A stretch of 64,000 bases of DNA from Anticarsia gemmatalis (taxonomy: Eukaryota; Arthropoda; Insecta; Lepidoptera; Erebidae), in the NCBI RefSeq assembly GCF_050436995.1, contig NC_134754.1, forward strand, positions 1,977,001 through 2,041,000, written 5' to 3'. The first letter of the stretch is position 1, and each line of letters opens with the position of its first letter. Below the pieces are notes generated by a model. That model made no database searches and was not told the origin of the DNA. It saw only the letters and a program-made list of their open reading frames with translations. The position numbers and the translations under genes were made by a program. This document shows, one piece after another, positions 47,180-60,589 of the stretch.

Positions 47180-48730
47180 TGTCTTTCTGCAATGCTCTGT
47201 TATTTTACATACAAATTCGAAATTGCAATGGTTCCTCAAAATTGTGTCCAAATTATGATTACTAGGACTCATCGCAATAAGATTCCATGTAGTTAAATCT
47301 ACGATCATGACAAAAGAGCACTAAACCTCAAACTAGGTGTTAAAGTCAACAATTAGAAGAACAGCCCAAAGGTGATACACGGGCTTCGATCAAGAAAAGC
47401 CTGATATAATATTGAACTGAATACTATGATTCGAAAAATGAAATTTCGTAAAACAAAAAATCTGGTTTTGTTTATCACCTTTCACTTTTCTAATTTGAAA
47501 CGGGGTAGTTAGTATCGGATAAGCATGCGTCATATTCTTCTATCAAAGTTTAACCAACATTTTATAACAGATAGAATTGTGATAAGAAAAGGCCGAAATT
47601 TCAACGAATATTCGTTTTCGTAAGCTGATTCAACTTGGTATAACGCAACGGTTAATGATAGGTTTCAGCAAAGGAAGCTCCAATTATAAGACATCTTCGC
47701 ATTAAAACCTCTCCAGTGTGTCCGCTGTACCATTTCCTCGGCTCATATTTTGATTTGCCGTCAAATTATGCCATTGTGTCCATTGCTCACTTTATTTCGC
47801 GACGTCAACCTCGTGACATGTTTATTGGTGATGGACCGACGCGATCGCCGATCAGATAAGATTATATTCAGAACATTTCGGCGAAAATCTCATGAAGACT
47901 TCGGTAGATCATAAATTACTTGATGATGGATAACTGAAGGGTTCGAAACGAATCGTTTAAGGCGACATCATCAAAACTTAAACTATAAAGACTGTTGATC
48001 AGAAGATTCTTTTAGAAGAACAAATATGAGGACCTACTTGGATGTACTCCATGGCAAATACCCTATGTAGAAAAATGATGAGTTGTGAACAGCTAAAATG
48101 ATTTGATGACTGATCCAAACATATTTTCTAAAGATTTGTAGCAAAAAAGCGATTTGTAATTCATAGGAACTCGCTAATAGCATGATATTTTCCTCGTCTT
48201 AATGCAATTCAGTAACCAACAACAGACCTAAAATTTATTGTATCTTAGTTCCGCTACACAACTTATATTACACTCGAAATTAAGAACTTATATTAATAGT
48301 CGTTCACCAAACTATAACAAAACAAGGTAAAACAAGATTTTCTAAAGCTTTATTGTCCCGCTTGTTTACATAGAAAGAGGGTTAACGGTCTCACGCCGTG
48401 TGCAAAACTCAATGATGTAAGAGAATGAGTCAAACTCGTCCGGCACAAATGACCTTATACAACAAAATAACGGTGAAATGTATCGAATATTGTCATAAAA
48501 CTAATCTTTATTTATTGAAGAATTAATTATGTATATGACAAATGTCCAAAATAGTATGTGTAGTGTGTTAGCGACGTTGTTAGAGCAGTGTCGCGCGGTG
48601 TTTCTGTGTCGCCCACTGATGAGAAGGCGGCGTCAAGGATTATGTGGTGCAAGGTATAGCAGAAACATTTATGGAGATTTTTTAGTTTTGGACGGTTAAG
48701 TTATGATTAAATATGAATAAAGTTTAAAAT
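47180..48730. other. Stretch without a supportable gene
   Basis: 48560-48655 is CpG-rich (gttagagcagtgtcgcgcgg, gatgagaaggcggcgtcaag) and ends with a splice-donor-like caaggtatag, so a short first exon is conceivable but unproven. The remainder is AT-rich with no repeat recognised. Confidence 0.3.
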
Positions 48731-48734
48731 ATAC

Positions 48735-49021
48735 ATATATGTTACTGTAAAAGCCCGAACTGTGGCAAATCTTAAGATTTTCCGGTAAAACCTAAGATTT
48801 ACCAACTCTCAATGGTAAAAGTCCGAACAAGCCAGAGTTTAAGAACTATGTTACGATATATAAAAAAACTCCTCCTTCATAACTATGTTTATAACTATTT
48901 CACGGTATAATTATATACTGTGACATAGTTATAAAGAAGGAGTTTTGGGCAAAGTGACATGGGTAGGTTAGGTTAGAAGGCTAGGCTTTACCACCGTTCG
49001 GGCTTTTACAGTAACATATAT
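48735..49021. mobile_element. 287-bp fold-back MITE with nested inverted repeats
   Basis: The ends are 26-bp perfect inverted repeats (48735-48760 and 48996-49021; core gttactgtaaaagcccgaac), extendable with mismatches to about 36 bp. The TIR core recurs inside as ggtaaaagtccgaac (48814-48828). A second inverted pair (48764-48803) folds on itself, and a third (48865-48887 with 48924-48946, 21 of 23 matching) forms a central hairpin. Flanking TA-rich sequence would suit a TA target, as in Tc1/mariner elements, but that is not decisive. No coding capacity. Confidence 0.8.
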
Positions 49022-49029
49022 AACTGAAA

Positions 49030-49725
49030 ATGTAATATCCTAAATTGCTTTCACTGATCAGCAGCGTTTGAACGGTAGTTATACTGAAGACAATAATATG
49101 TGTCGAACTGTTCTGAAACTGTAAATTAATTTAGAAGTTTTATGTTTCATGGTATTCACTTTAGAGGATACGGGAGACTTCTGAGTCTGTAGACATCAAG
49201 GAATCCAATCAACTGACTAAACCGGAGAAGTAGGCTGTACCTTGTATTAACATGGTGGGTTGCTTTGGTATATCATTGTTTTAAGTACAAGAGATTTATT
49301 TATTAGTGAGACATAGTTTTATATTATTGTTTAAGTATAATATAAAAAAAGAAACAAACAAAAAATACTTTTATTCATTGTAAAACTCCATTTTATATCG
49401 TATTCGCTTTAAACTTGTACCAAGCCAAAAGAACAGTCAATTAAATGTATCGCCTACGCCGAATCTGCGATATGACGCGTCGATACATTCTATAATATTC
49501 ATTATAAATTACGTTATATGTCAAACTAACCTACACGATACCAAAGGTCGTAATCTGTTGGTTTTTGGTCATTTCCACGTGGCCATGCTACTGAATAGAT
49601 TTAGGTCAATGTTAAACGTATCGTCCTACACCTGTTGAATATTTCATGGCAATAGTATGGGTTTTCAATCTATTTACATCACCATTAATGGGTTATACAA
49701 TTGTACCAAGATATTTTTAACTAGC
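49030..49725. other. Stretch without a supportable gene
   Basis: No frame, RNA gene or repeat recognised. Confidence 0.4.
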
Positions 49726-49731
49726 CTGTTT

Positions 49732-49860
49732 TTCTGTTCCACTGCTGAGCAAAGATCAATCCTCTGGAATCCGCGCTGTTTATTATTTCTGTTTAATCCT
49801 TCGAGAACACATCCAGACCGCCACGCCACGCTAATTTGGGAAAGTAATGCATCTTTTACA
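49732..49860 (-). repeat. Degraded 'cccactgctgggcaaa' repeat, minus-strand SINE/LINE tail
   Basis: ttccactgctgagcaaagat, caatcctctggaatccgcgc and gaccgccacgccacgct resemble, with heavy decay, the reverse complement of a common lepidopteran repeat whose tail includes gcccagcagtgggac. Frames of 75 and 118 codons across it are artefacts. Confidence 0.4.
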
Positions 49861-49869
49861 CTATCTACT

Positions 49870-52800
49870 AAGTTAGAAGAATGACATGGACCTATTAAAA
49901 TACTACAATTACTTCTTAACATATCTGCTACATGAGAAAAGTGCTGAAGACACCATAACATAGAGAAAAAGAAGACATTAACTTTAGCATCGATTAGATA
50001 AAAGTAAAATCGATTAATTATAATCGACACATTTATCGATAGCTAGCGGCGCCTACCCGTCCTCTATCGCAGGCAGGTTGATTGTAGTCACTTGATAAAT
50101 ACACTAAACTGATGAACGAAATACCATAATTGTTTGTACCGCACGACCTGCCCATTACGTGGGACTTATTCGATTTTAATAGGCATTGTCGGGTGTATTG
50201 TATGCAGTTTACTTATCACGGATTTGTTTTGATGTAGTAGGACATTTATTGACCTTTAGCTAATTACCGAGTTAGTAGGTATGTACATTGATAATTAATT
50301 GTCTAATTATTATCATTGAATGTGAAGGTAGCAACTTGAAGGTGCCCATTTTTACTGCAGTTACTTTTTGGGAAAGAGTTCCCTCTTTATTTATGATTTT
50401 ATCTGTTATCATTCTACCACATTTAATTACAAATCGGTTTAGCCGTTTACCCGTGAAAGTGCATTAAACACAAGACAATTTGCAGCAAAACCAGCAGTAG
50501 TATTTTGGTTTTGAACCATAGCAAAGAGATCACTGAAAAGGATATCTGACGACTGAAGCCAACCATCCTATTATTACCTTTTATAAATGCGAAAGTGAAT
50601 GAATGGATGTCGCTCTAAAAACGCTAGCTTATAACCTAACACGCAGGATCTTTTTAACAGAAAGTAGTAAACAACAAATTGAAAATGGGCTCCCTAATTT
50701 CAAAGATACTGTTACAAAATACACTTTATTACAGCAAAGCATGAAGAAGCTCCGAAACTCGCTGTTATTAAATAAACTCATTTGCATGATTCAATCAACG
50801 CGCGCGGATAAACCGCTTGTTTCCATTAAAATGATGGTGTACCGCGAACAGCCTAAAATCACCACCTTACCACTTCTGTACCTGATGTGCCAGAATAACG
50901 GAATTTATCGGTAATAGTATTATATATCCATTGAATTTAATGGTTATTTAAATTGAAAGTGTTAAGGAATTTAAGGAAATAAAAAAATTCAGATGTCTTT
51001 CTAACCTCAGCCTAAGCGAATCTTTAGAAGTCAGTTTAGTGTTAAAGTTGTTCAAGCTGCCTGCTTGCTTGCTATCTTTTGCTATTGCTGCTGTTTAACT
51101 TCAGAATTTAGAAAAAACAAAGAACAATTATGTAACGGGAGAGTTTAAATGAAATTCCATGAGCACACATGTTTTTTTTTATCTTTTATGAATCAGATAT
51201 AATTGTTGACTATAACTTCAGTTAAACTGAATAAATACATGTTACTATAACTCTTAATTTTTTATCACAAACTACCCTGTAAAAACTGTTGATATTTCTT
51301 ATTTAAGCAGTTTTCAGTTCAGTGATATTGAAAATTATTCCATGAGAACGTGTTGGCCAACTAATAAAAACTTATATACCCACGATTAGTCTTATCCAAG
51401 GAATACCTAGCGAGCAATAACTCCGAAGGTTCAACATCTGACCTGCAATTTTAATCAGCAGATACCAAGTGATGTACGATAATCGTGCAGCAAGAGACCG
51501 GAACATATCTCCTGTTTATTAAAACTGATAGGTTTGTGTGGGACTCAGCTCCAACTGATGGTTTTGTTTAGGACATCATTTACTATGAAAGTGGTTGAGG
51601 GTTTCGTTCAGGGAGGTAGCTTGTATCCAGTAGCGAGACAGTATTCATTTAACAAGTGAAATTAGCTTTATTTAGAAGAGAAACACTGAGAAATTGTTAT
51701 GAACGACAAACACTATTAAGTAAGATGATTTCGCCAAATCAGTGTCTTCGTGATTCTCTTTTCATTGCTTACCAGTTTTTGATACTACGCATATCGTTTT
51801 TGGTCCCTATTCCAATGCCAAACTTAATTATATCACTATATTCAGGTCGTTACGAACGTGCAAACTGTGTCACAATGAAATAAGAATGTGACAATGTATA
51901 AGTGCGAGCGAGAGACTCCGATAAAATGACATGACATGTCTAGGTTCGCACGTTTGAAATGATCCAAGTATAGTCTTTATTTTGTTATTTTAACATAATA
52001 AGAATCCACGGCCACTATAACCTACCTTACACGTGCCTCCAATTAATTTAAAAAAACTATTATAATATTGATGTCCAACTTTAATACAGGTTACAAGTGT
52101 GCCGAATGTCATTATAATCAGTTCCGATACTTAACTACATAGGAGCGGAACACATTTCGCGACACGTTTATTACCGACATCCGTCCAGTTAAGTGGGGAT
52201 TTCCTTACACAAACCTTATTATATAGTCAAAAATATTTATGAATTGAATTATCTAACCGTCAACCGGTTAGCCGTTCATTGATGAACAAAGTGTGACACT
52301 ATAATGCGTAGAAAATTATTAAGAAATCGTCCAACGACTTACTTTGCCGCCATAGGAAGTGTAGCTTTTATACTTTGCTATGTTGATACAAAGTGTGACC
52401 GCAGGCCCATTTTAACTATATAAGTATGTATTTAGAAGTATATTAGTCTGTTTATCAGATATTTGATTACCATAGAACAAGCTCTACTTAGTGTGGAATC
52501 AAGTGCCGGTGTGTGAGTTGTCCCATGATATTTATGAAATAATTTATTTGTTCGAAAATCGTAAGGCTTTTGTTGGAAATTCCGAATAGCAATCTAGAAG
52601 TTGATAGCTAATTTGGCAAAAAAGCAATCCAAAACAACTTTACACATACTAAGAGAAATCAGAATTCAATATCATTATAATAAACTTTATAGCTTTTGTA
52701 GTCAGACCTTATTTTTACACCCGCTGATGTCATATTTAAAGGGAATAAATAATATTACAAACGATTATAACAATAAATAAAACATTAATATTCGCGCATT

Positions 52801-53480
52801 ACACAACTCGGGATTTAATAACGTTATACCTTCAGTATTATCAGGGTTAATTAACTGTAATTAATATTTAACGAGCCATCTTACTTATGCAATGATACCT
52901 TCGAATCATATCCGAGAAATCAAACCTACTTATATGTAATTAGTTGCCTGGTCATCCATATTGCAAGGATTTTCGGAAAGATATTCGGAATAATGTATGT
53001 AATACATCAAAATTATTATTAAAATAAAAATTCCATAGGCACACTTTGAAACACAGCATCGGAAATGAAGATTCATTGTCTAGTAGTCGAGAACAGCAAA
53101 AGGTAGCAGCTACTTAAAACTTAGTTCAAGTGATAAGTTTCCCTCTTCACTTTCGAGAGTACAATTTACGGAATTAACCTTATGAGTATCACTGCTGGTC
53201 AAATGAGTGTACCTTGGAATTCGAAAACTCTCAGAATGTCGTGATCTCTGCTCGTTCATTATGAAGCATGTCGTTTTTTATTACATTGAAAGATGTATGA
53301 AGATCGTTTTATGTAGCAATCTTTATTTATATTGTGTTATTTGGTAGACTAACCTCCTCTACACGCTATTTAACGGGACTCTTCAATCTTAAAGAAGAAG
53401 TTAATTGATCAGTTATCAATTTACAAATATATGGTTATTATTTGAAGAACTTTTTTCGTACAAAATAGTACCAAAAGTTT
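49870..53480. other. Long stretch without a supportable gene
   Basis: A 103-codon plus-strand frame at 50603-50914 starts inside a Helitron-like fragment (ttttataaatgcgaaagtga at about 50580) and has AT-rich codons and no domain. 51041-51062 (tgttaaagttgttcaagctg) is a short scrap of repeat family A. Nothing else recognised. Confidence 0.35.
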
Positions 53481-53489
53481 GAGAACCAA

Positions 53490-53535
53490 ACCACGTCTAG
53501 CAGTAGGACAGTTATGGGTAAAAAAAGGCTATTAA
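53490..53535 (+). repeat. SINE tail scrap
   Basis: acgtctagcagtaggacagt followed by tatgggtaaaaaaa matches the terminal cagcagtgggacagatatgg plus A run of the copy at 24900. Confidence 0.4.
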
Positions 53536-53732
53536 AATCATCTACATGTACCTGAAAAAGCACCATCCTTAAAAAAACTCGCAAAAAATATTCGTTCAAG
53601 TCCAGCACATTTTTATTATCAGGCTGTCAGTCAATCTTTATCGACGACGCCCGACGAATTAACGCCCCAATATTATCAGCGAACAAATTGTTAAGGTTCT
53701 TCGTAAACTTGAAATTGTTACATACACTACAG

Positions 53733-54027
53733 CAGTGTTTCCCAACCTGTGGTTTGTGGACCCCTGGGGGTCAGAATTTCCGTAATTTTTATCTTGGACA
53801 GAAGCTACATTTTGTAGTGAACCTTAGTATTTTCTCTTCCCAATTATGGTAGTACTGGGACAGTAATGGGATAAATAAAAAAACATTTTTATTTACTACG
53901 GAGAATTATTTCCAGCAAATAAACGTAATTATTTAGCAGCAATTGATTTTTCGGTTATTCAAAAGGTTCTTTGAAATTGCGTTCGGTTTCGTAAGGGTGC
54001 ACTGACTGGAAAGGTTGAGAAACACTG
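53733..54027. mobile_element. 295-bp hAT-type MITE with 8-bp target duplication
   Basis: Terminal inverted repeats cagtgtttcccaacct (left) and, on the complement, cagtgtttctcaaccttt (right) match with one mismatch over 16 bp. The octamer cactacag flanks both ends exactly (53725-53732 and 54028-54035). An 8-bp duplication and a CAGTGTTTC terminus are hallmarks of the hAT superfamily. Near the left end gacccc-tg-ggggtc forms a short palindrome (53759-53772). No ORF remains, so it depends on a transposase elsewhere. Confidence 0.88.
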
Positions 54028-54039
54028 CACTACAGCATT

Positions 54040-54930
54040 CACCTTGTTTTGCATTTAAAACGCGTCGCAGCGGGATAATTATCAAGTTGCACGGAGATGT
54101 TTTAGGTGTGGAGATATAACTCGATTAGCTAAGTATATGGAGACTTGACGTTGACGAATGCTCAACTCAAGGCTTTAAAAAAGTTGTTCTGAATAAATAC
54201 ACATCGCACGGAAATGTGTTTCAAAATAAAGCTGACTTGTAAGATGAAATAAGATCACGAGCCTTTCATTGCAAAAAAACTACGAAAAGCAAAAAGCAAA
54301 AAAACCTTTGTTTCATTTCAATCTGGTTAAAATAAGGTCTAAGAAACTAGGCATAGTGTAAAAAATATTTATTTAAGACACTAATTTAAACACTCTCGGC
54401 ATAAGTCACGCAGAAAATAAAGAATACCAAACTTTTCGACAACTTAACCCTGCTCCACAGACCTAATAACAGTCAAATTAAAAACTCACAATACCGTTAT
54501 TCACTAATTTGAACGTCTCATATGAAATAATCTCCATTAAAACATAATTCGTCGTGTTTATTAAAACCAATTCCTTACTAAATAGCTATAAACAGGATAA
54601 TTAATGTCCGTCCATTTAATTTCACTTGCTGTTAGTCGGCTTAATGAAAGTAGAGTTGATGTTGTATGTAATTGTCGAAATACTTCCCTTTGATGACAAA
54701 CTCGTTTTGGGAATCCCTTTAGCTTTACTGCTTGCGATACGGACACGATATTTATATAGAAGTCGACGTGAACGTTATGATGTTGATGTTTGAGATTTGT
54801 TACAATATATTTATTATGAAAACGTGGTATAATAGATGTGTAATAAGAAGATATAAGCTAGATAAATGATTAGGTATAACTTTAATTCTGATTTTGATAA
54901 ATTATTGAATTTAAGAAACAATAAAAACTA
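54040..54930. other. AT-rich stretch, nothing recognised
   Basis: No supported gene or repeat. Confidence 0.4.
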
Positions 54931-54933
54931 AAA

Positions 54934-55035
54934 ATACATATATCACACCTTTTTCCCAAAAGGATATGCAGAGTCCAAAGAACGCCACTTAGTACGATCC
55001 CTCCAAACTTCCTTTGCTTCATTCACATCCATAAA
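54934..55035 (+). repeat. Dispersed repeat 'tatcacgccttttccca...' copy 2
   Basis: atatatcacacctttttccc, gcagagtccaaagaacgcca, cttagtacgatccctccaaa and cttcctttgcttcattcaca align with 17095-17210. Confidence 0.6.
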
Positions 55036-55039
55036 TATA

Positions 55040-58000
55040 AAAAATCTTATCAGGAAATACTGTTTAACGTAAGTAGAATAACACTGGTCTATTTCAATTT
55101 GTATCGATATCGTATGGTTAGAAAAACCTTCTGCAATCGATTTCTCTCAAAATTTTATTTTAAGCCTACAGACTGTTTACGGTGAAGTCCAGAATTAAGA
55201 ATGACTGACCTTAATTTCTTTGTAATCGAATAGCCGTTTTATTGTGCGTATTGATGTAATGGAGGTGGAATAAAATGAGGTTTTATGCCTAAGAGTAAAC
55301 AAAATGTTCCTAAAATACATGACAGAACGTTATTGATAAAAGAATCAAAGGATTGTGCTTGCTTATTTGTACTGAAAATTAAAGGCAGGAGATACCAAAA
55401 AGAAATGACAATTGTCAACACGTAAAACCTATACGAACTTGCAGTAATTTTCTGGAGACGTAAAAACTATAGGATATTTCGTGAAATTCTAAAGTCAACA
55501 TGTTTATTTTACTGTACATTAAGATCTGCGATGTTTGTCGTTTGCTTATTTATAACACTAAAATTGAGTGACCTTTAAAGGTCTTCTTTAAATCCCGCAA
55601 ATAAGAACCTAATCTATAACCTTTCTGAAAGTTACGATAAAAGACCTACTTCAAACTGAACGACAATAAACTCGATGAAAAAATAAAGTAGCAAACCAAA
55701 ATCCACTGTCAAAGTCTCCCAAAATACAGGCCATAAACGCATCCGTACAATACAGTTGCATAATAAAAAGAAAACAAAACAAGTGACCTGACTTTTCACA
55801 CAATAAATTGTACAAAAAAACATCGTGTTACACAACCAAACGATTGCGTGAACGAGCAAAATAATCATTTACACATACCCTGCGACTCCCATAATCCATG
55901 TGATTTTAGGTCCCAGTACAAATACTGCCATGTACACCACTTAACATTTAAATGATGGTTCCAACCGATAATTTCCCCACCATATAATTGAAATGAAGTC
56001 TCCTCACGATAATTGAAAAGGTGAAGTTTTTTCTGAAGAAACTTTCCAAAATAACTAGGTGTTTTTGTGTGTGGGTCAAGTTGACCGAGTAACGCCCAAT
56101 TTTATTTTTTATATAAAAAAGCTAAAAGTTCATCGAATACGGCAATTTACATATGAATCAGATTTAATGTGCGAAGAATTGAGGATCAAAATGAGAATTT
56201 TGACGTTAATGCGAAAAATTTCAACGAATTTATAGTTCCTATGCATTTGTACTTTTTCAAAATCTGTTTAATACGCCAGTATTGGACAGTTGAACAAACA
56301 ATAGTAAGATACTTATAATACTTCTAGACAGGCACAGAAGCAGTGAGATACTTAATATAAATCTCAATATTAATTTAAATCACTTTTCGTAACATAATAT
56401 TTTCACACGACCATTCATTCAGGTCATCTAATCGACCTTAGGAAATCCCCGTCCATTCACAAAAATCAAGATATTACAAAACATCTATAAATTATTAATA
56501 AAAAGAGACGTCATATTCAATAGCAATATTTCTGTCCTTTTCTAAATAAAGGTTGACACACCTGGCCTACCTTGAACCTTGTAGAATTGTAGAACATCGA
56601 ATCAACTTAAAACTATCAAATAGAACAACAAGTTTCTAGATCTATTTGCGTGGGCGATAGAAAGTATACAAAATTGATACAAATATCGTTTCTATAATTC
56701 GTATTAATTATATCGTTAATGACCGATCTGTTAGGCGCACCCCAAAATTCTTTTGTAAAAAAACAAGCTAGAAATAATATTGCACATTGACTTTAAGTGA
56801 CGCAGGAACGAGCAGAAATATACTAACACTATTTTTCTTCTCTCCGATCATTTACTAATGCGTTCTAATATTTCTAAGAGATGCAATTTTAGTGTTTTTC
56901 TATATTACACTTCAAACAATTGTCTACAGACTTTTTACACATTAGATTACTGGTGTAAAATGTACATCTCTACTCAATTATCTAGTCCTTTCTTTAGCTA
57001 CAAAAAATCTTCCGCCTTTAACTGGAAGCATCCAGCTCTAGCTGACAGTTGTTTACATTGTGCTGCTATACTTCGTCAGAAAACTAATAAAAGTGCGGGC
57101 ACGGCAACAGAAGGTGTTTAGTTATCCCGCTTGACAGTGTGGAATCGATTATTTTTTCCAGGAGCGGTGAATAACGACACGGCCGTCACTAGCTAAAGCG
57201 AGGCTACAATACTGAAGTCAATCAACCTTCGAACAAAAAGCAAACATCCCGAGCTATAACCATAACTTTAAACGCGCCTATAACTCTATTTTTTCATCAC
57301 CTACATGATTGGCAAAGAAATCGATTTGTAAACAACACAATAAGAGTATTAAATATTATTATTCTCAGGTGATAAAACGACGTTGTAAGATGGCCGCGGT
57401 ATTTTTGTTGGTAAGAATAAAAATGCTTGATAACGCGAAACTGGCCATATAGCAATTTGCATTAATATAACGTACACGTTGCCAAGACAGGAACGGCACA
57501 CTTTGTAAGTGGAAAGTTGTAACTACCCACCTTCCTGAGTAATTGTTCGAAATTTTTGGAAGTTTTCGACAAGTATGCGAAGTTTGTTCAACTAGCTGGC
57601 GTCTTGTACAGTACTTAGCTGTCAATGGAGCGAGAGGTAAGATGACGTGTAATAATTTTAAATTTTCGTGGAGTATAGGTACTTATGTGATAACTGGATC
57701 TCTACTCTATATTATAATAATACGTGTTTCATAATACTAGTCATCGATATTCTAAGTAAAAGAAGATAAGCACTGCGCGAGGCAAGTTCATGAGTCATTT
57801 ATCACACTAGTCTCTTTCGCTCTCAATAAATTAGACATACAATGCTATTTTTCGACATATTCTAATAGTTACTGCTGGTATGATTTATTTACAAAGCAGG
57901 CCACGCAGTTTAAAATAAAATCCCTTTCGGACTTTGTTTTAACATTAAACGCTTACTTTTGAACGACGTGTCTATTTTTTATAGCTATTTTCGATGCGTT

Positions 58001-60210
58001 GTTTCAGAAGGGCTAGAAGAATATAGCAAGCAAATAAAACGATAAATAAATATCTCTTGTTAACAACAAGTTGAACAAAAGACATGAGTCATTTCACTTA
58101 ACAGTTTTCTCGAGTAAAAAAGCCTCGACACCTAGCATATCGCCTTCAAATACCTCCATATAATTAATTAGGAATCTAAGTAATTAGCAGTCGCGTTCAT
58201 TACAGCTCTCACTGACCAATATCAGCATAATGTGGCCATCAACAGTCGTAAATCAACATAACACGGCACTTATGGAGCGTTACAACGCAATGATACTGTA
58301 TTGTACGTGAAAATGTAATAAATGATTTACTTTTTTAGTGTTAGAAATTGTTCATGGGTAATAATTGAAGGAGAGAGAAAGAAGAAAAATACAGAAAATT
58401 AAGTTTCTCGGTCTACTTTTTATGTTTCAGATATTTATGTAGTTGTTATTTTTATTATATTTATAAAAAAACACAGGTTGGTAGTACTTTAGCATTTCTT
58501 TTTAAATTTTTGTTAAATTCAAATGTCAAGTTAAACAGAATCGAATTTTCGAAAACGCAGTTCACTTTTGGTGGAAATATAAATGTTTTCTAACCAGTAT
58601 CTTCTCAATTTAAGCGCTAAGTAAAAATCCAAGAAGTTTTTTCCAAAGTACATTTCCTAAAACGTAAGTAGTAAAATAAATAGTTCTTCCCAAACAATCA
58701 AGATAAGATGTTTACCCAAAGAGATTACGGGGAACTGTTTTTCACATGAGTTCGTAAGTTGTACGGCGATAACCCGAGAGCGGGCTTAGCAAAAATAAGG
58801 GCAGAATACACACGTAAGCGCCGTCAAATGGAAAAACTTTCTTATGTCCCGTAACAAACTAACGAAGTAGGTAAAAGAACTTAGTGAAATATATTCAGGG
58901 GTATGCGAGAAAACGACGGTAGAATGTCTGTAATGGAGAACGATTGCCAAGAAAGTGATGTATCGGCGAATTGTGAACGTTATTGTGGTATTTCAGAATA
59001 GATGAGTTGGTTTTCGCTTCAAATATAGATTGCTGTTGAAATGATAGCTGTTTTTTGTGTTTTTTTAAACGCAATATAAGTTACTAACTAATTATATTCA
59101 AATTTGTGTTTTTTTTCATATTCGATTTTAATTTTAATAGACAGTCGCTGGTAAAGACGTAATATAGCTTAAGATATTATTCAAAATACCAGTTAAAAAC
59201 TATAATAGAATATCATTACTTATAAGTATATTCAAATACTGTTTGAGAACACAAAACAGAACATACCTACTAATCAAAGACCACACAAAAACTAATACGC
59301 GCCAGTTCAATCGTCCATTGTACTATTATAAGCTGTGTAATCTCCATACTACAATCATCGAGACAACCAGATTGACGCTCAAATAAAGTCTGTAACTACG
59401 ATCCTCTATAAATTTACCCCATTGAAATGACGATCAACTTGCGAAATTACCCAACCAGCATAAAAAGACACTCCAACCCTCATACAAAAATAAGAATCGC
59501 TTAAAGAATTCGCAGCAAACGATATCACCGAAGGTTCACATTAAAATGGACGGTATTATGTAGTAAGCAACGCACGTAGCAAAGATTATTCACGGTACGT
59601 CACAATATTTTAAACGGATGCATTAAGTTCTGACCCCTCACAGATAATATTGGTGTCCAGCATAATATATTTAATGAATGTGGAAAAATAAGGTGTTACT
59701 TTATGCAAAAACGTGCATAAAGTCATGAGAAGTTGCAATATGTCGGCGTGAAAGCGAAAAAACTAATATGTTTCGTGTTACTTATCTCTTTTGTTGAGTG
59801 TAATGTTTATGGCGTTTTGAAAGCCTGAGTTATAAATCGACGTGTATTGGTAATAACCTGCTGAAACGTTTTTATTATGCTCAACTCGAAGATCTTTAGC
59901 GTTCGTAAATATATCGTATTTTTAACAATACTGCATGATTTTCGTATATTTAAAAATGGGTCACGAAGAGTTCAATGCAGTCAAATTGCGTAAGAGTAAT
60001 CAATAAACCTTTTAATCCTGTAAGACGATATTGATACCTGTACCTGAAAAAGCACATCAAAAACACACAAAATGCAATGTAAAATTGTTAGTAGTTAATA
60101 AATTAACTTAAAACTAAATTAAAAGAAAATCGCACATACCTTGCAGCAGTCTTCGTAATCCGTCTTCAATGTTCACAAGACGCAAAAGATTGGCCAATCT
60201 TATAAACTAG
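55040..60210. other. Long stretch without a supportable gene
   Basis: Frames of 60-87 codons lack domains and mostly lack an ATG context. 56075-56100 holds gggtcaagttgaccgagtaa, a palindromic word that might be the end of a decayed element. 58730-58980 is unique and somewhat CpG-richer. No RNA gene recognised. Confidence 0.35.
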
Positions 60211-60215
60211 AATTA

Positions 60216-60549
60216 TAATAACGTAATGTAATCGAAGCCAAAAGAAAGCTGCTCGTACGCCTTTCCTCTGTCGGTGTTCGCAAACCCGAAGGTGGATCAT
60301 TGAGCAATTATTGCATGTTTATTATTGTAATATTCACGTCTGAACGGCGAAAGTAATTATGGGGACAGCATGCAACTTTTGGCATCGACACAGTAAAACC
60401 TATCAACCGTCTGAATCGAAAATGCATATCTCCGATGTCTACATGCATCAGCGAGAGAGCATCTCGATTCGGCTGGCTTTTATCATCGATAAAAACCAAA
60501 CACTATCGGACACGCCCCTTAAACATCGATATTAATAACGTAATGTAAT
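60216..60549. repeat. 17-bp direct repeats flanking a 300-bp segment
   Basis: taataacgtaatgtaat occurs at 60216-60232 and again at 60533-60549. The 300 bp between is less AT-rich than its surroundings and has no poly(A), inverted ends or recognised module. The pair could be a target duplication around an unknown insertion, or a chance or regulatory repeat. Confidence 0.45.
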
Positions 60550-60589
60550 TAAAAATGACAAATTGAATGTTTTACGGCAATGTCTGCAA

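Noticed and set aside
48962..48976. Telomere-like ggttaggtta
   Set aside because: Only about two TTAGG units inside a MITE arm; not a telomeric array.
50603..50914. 103-codon plus-strand frame
   Set aside because: Begins inside a dispersed-repeat fragment and shows no domain or codon bias.
53549..60055. Shared 17-mer tgtacctgaaaaagcac at about 53547 and 60038
   Set aside because: No extended similarity around either copy; probably chance.
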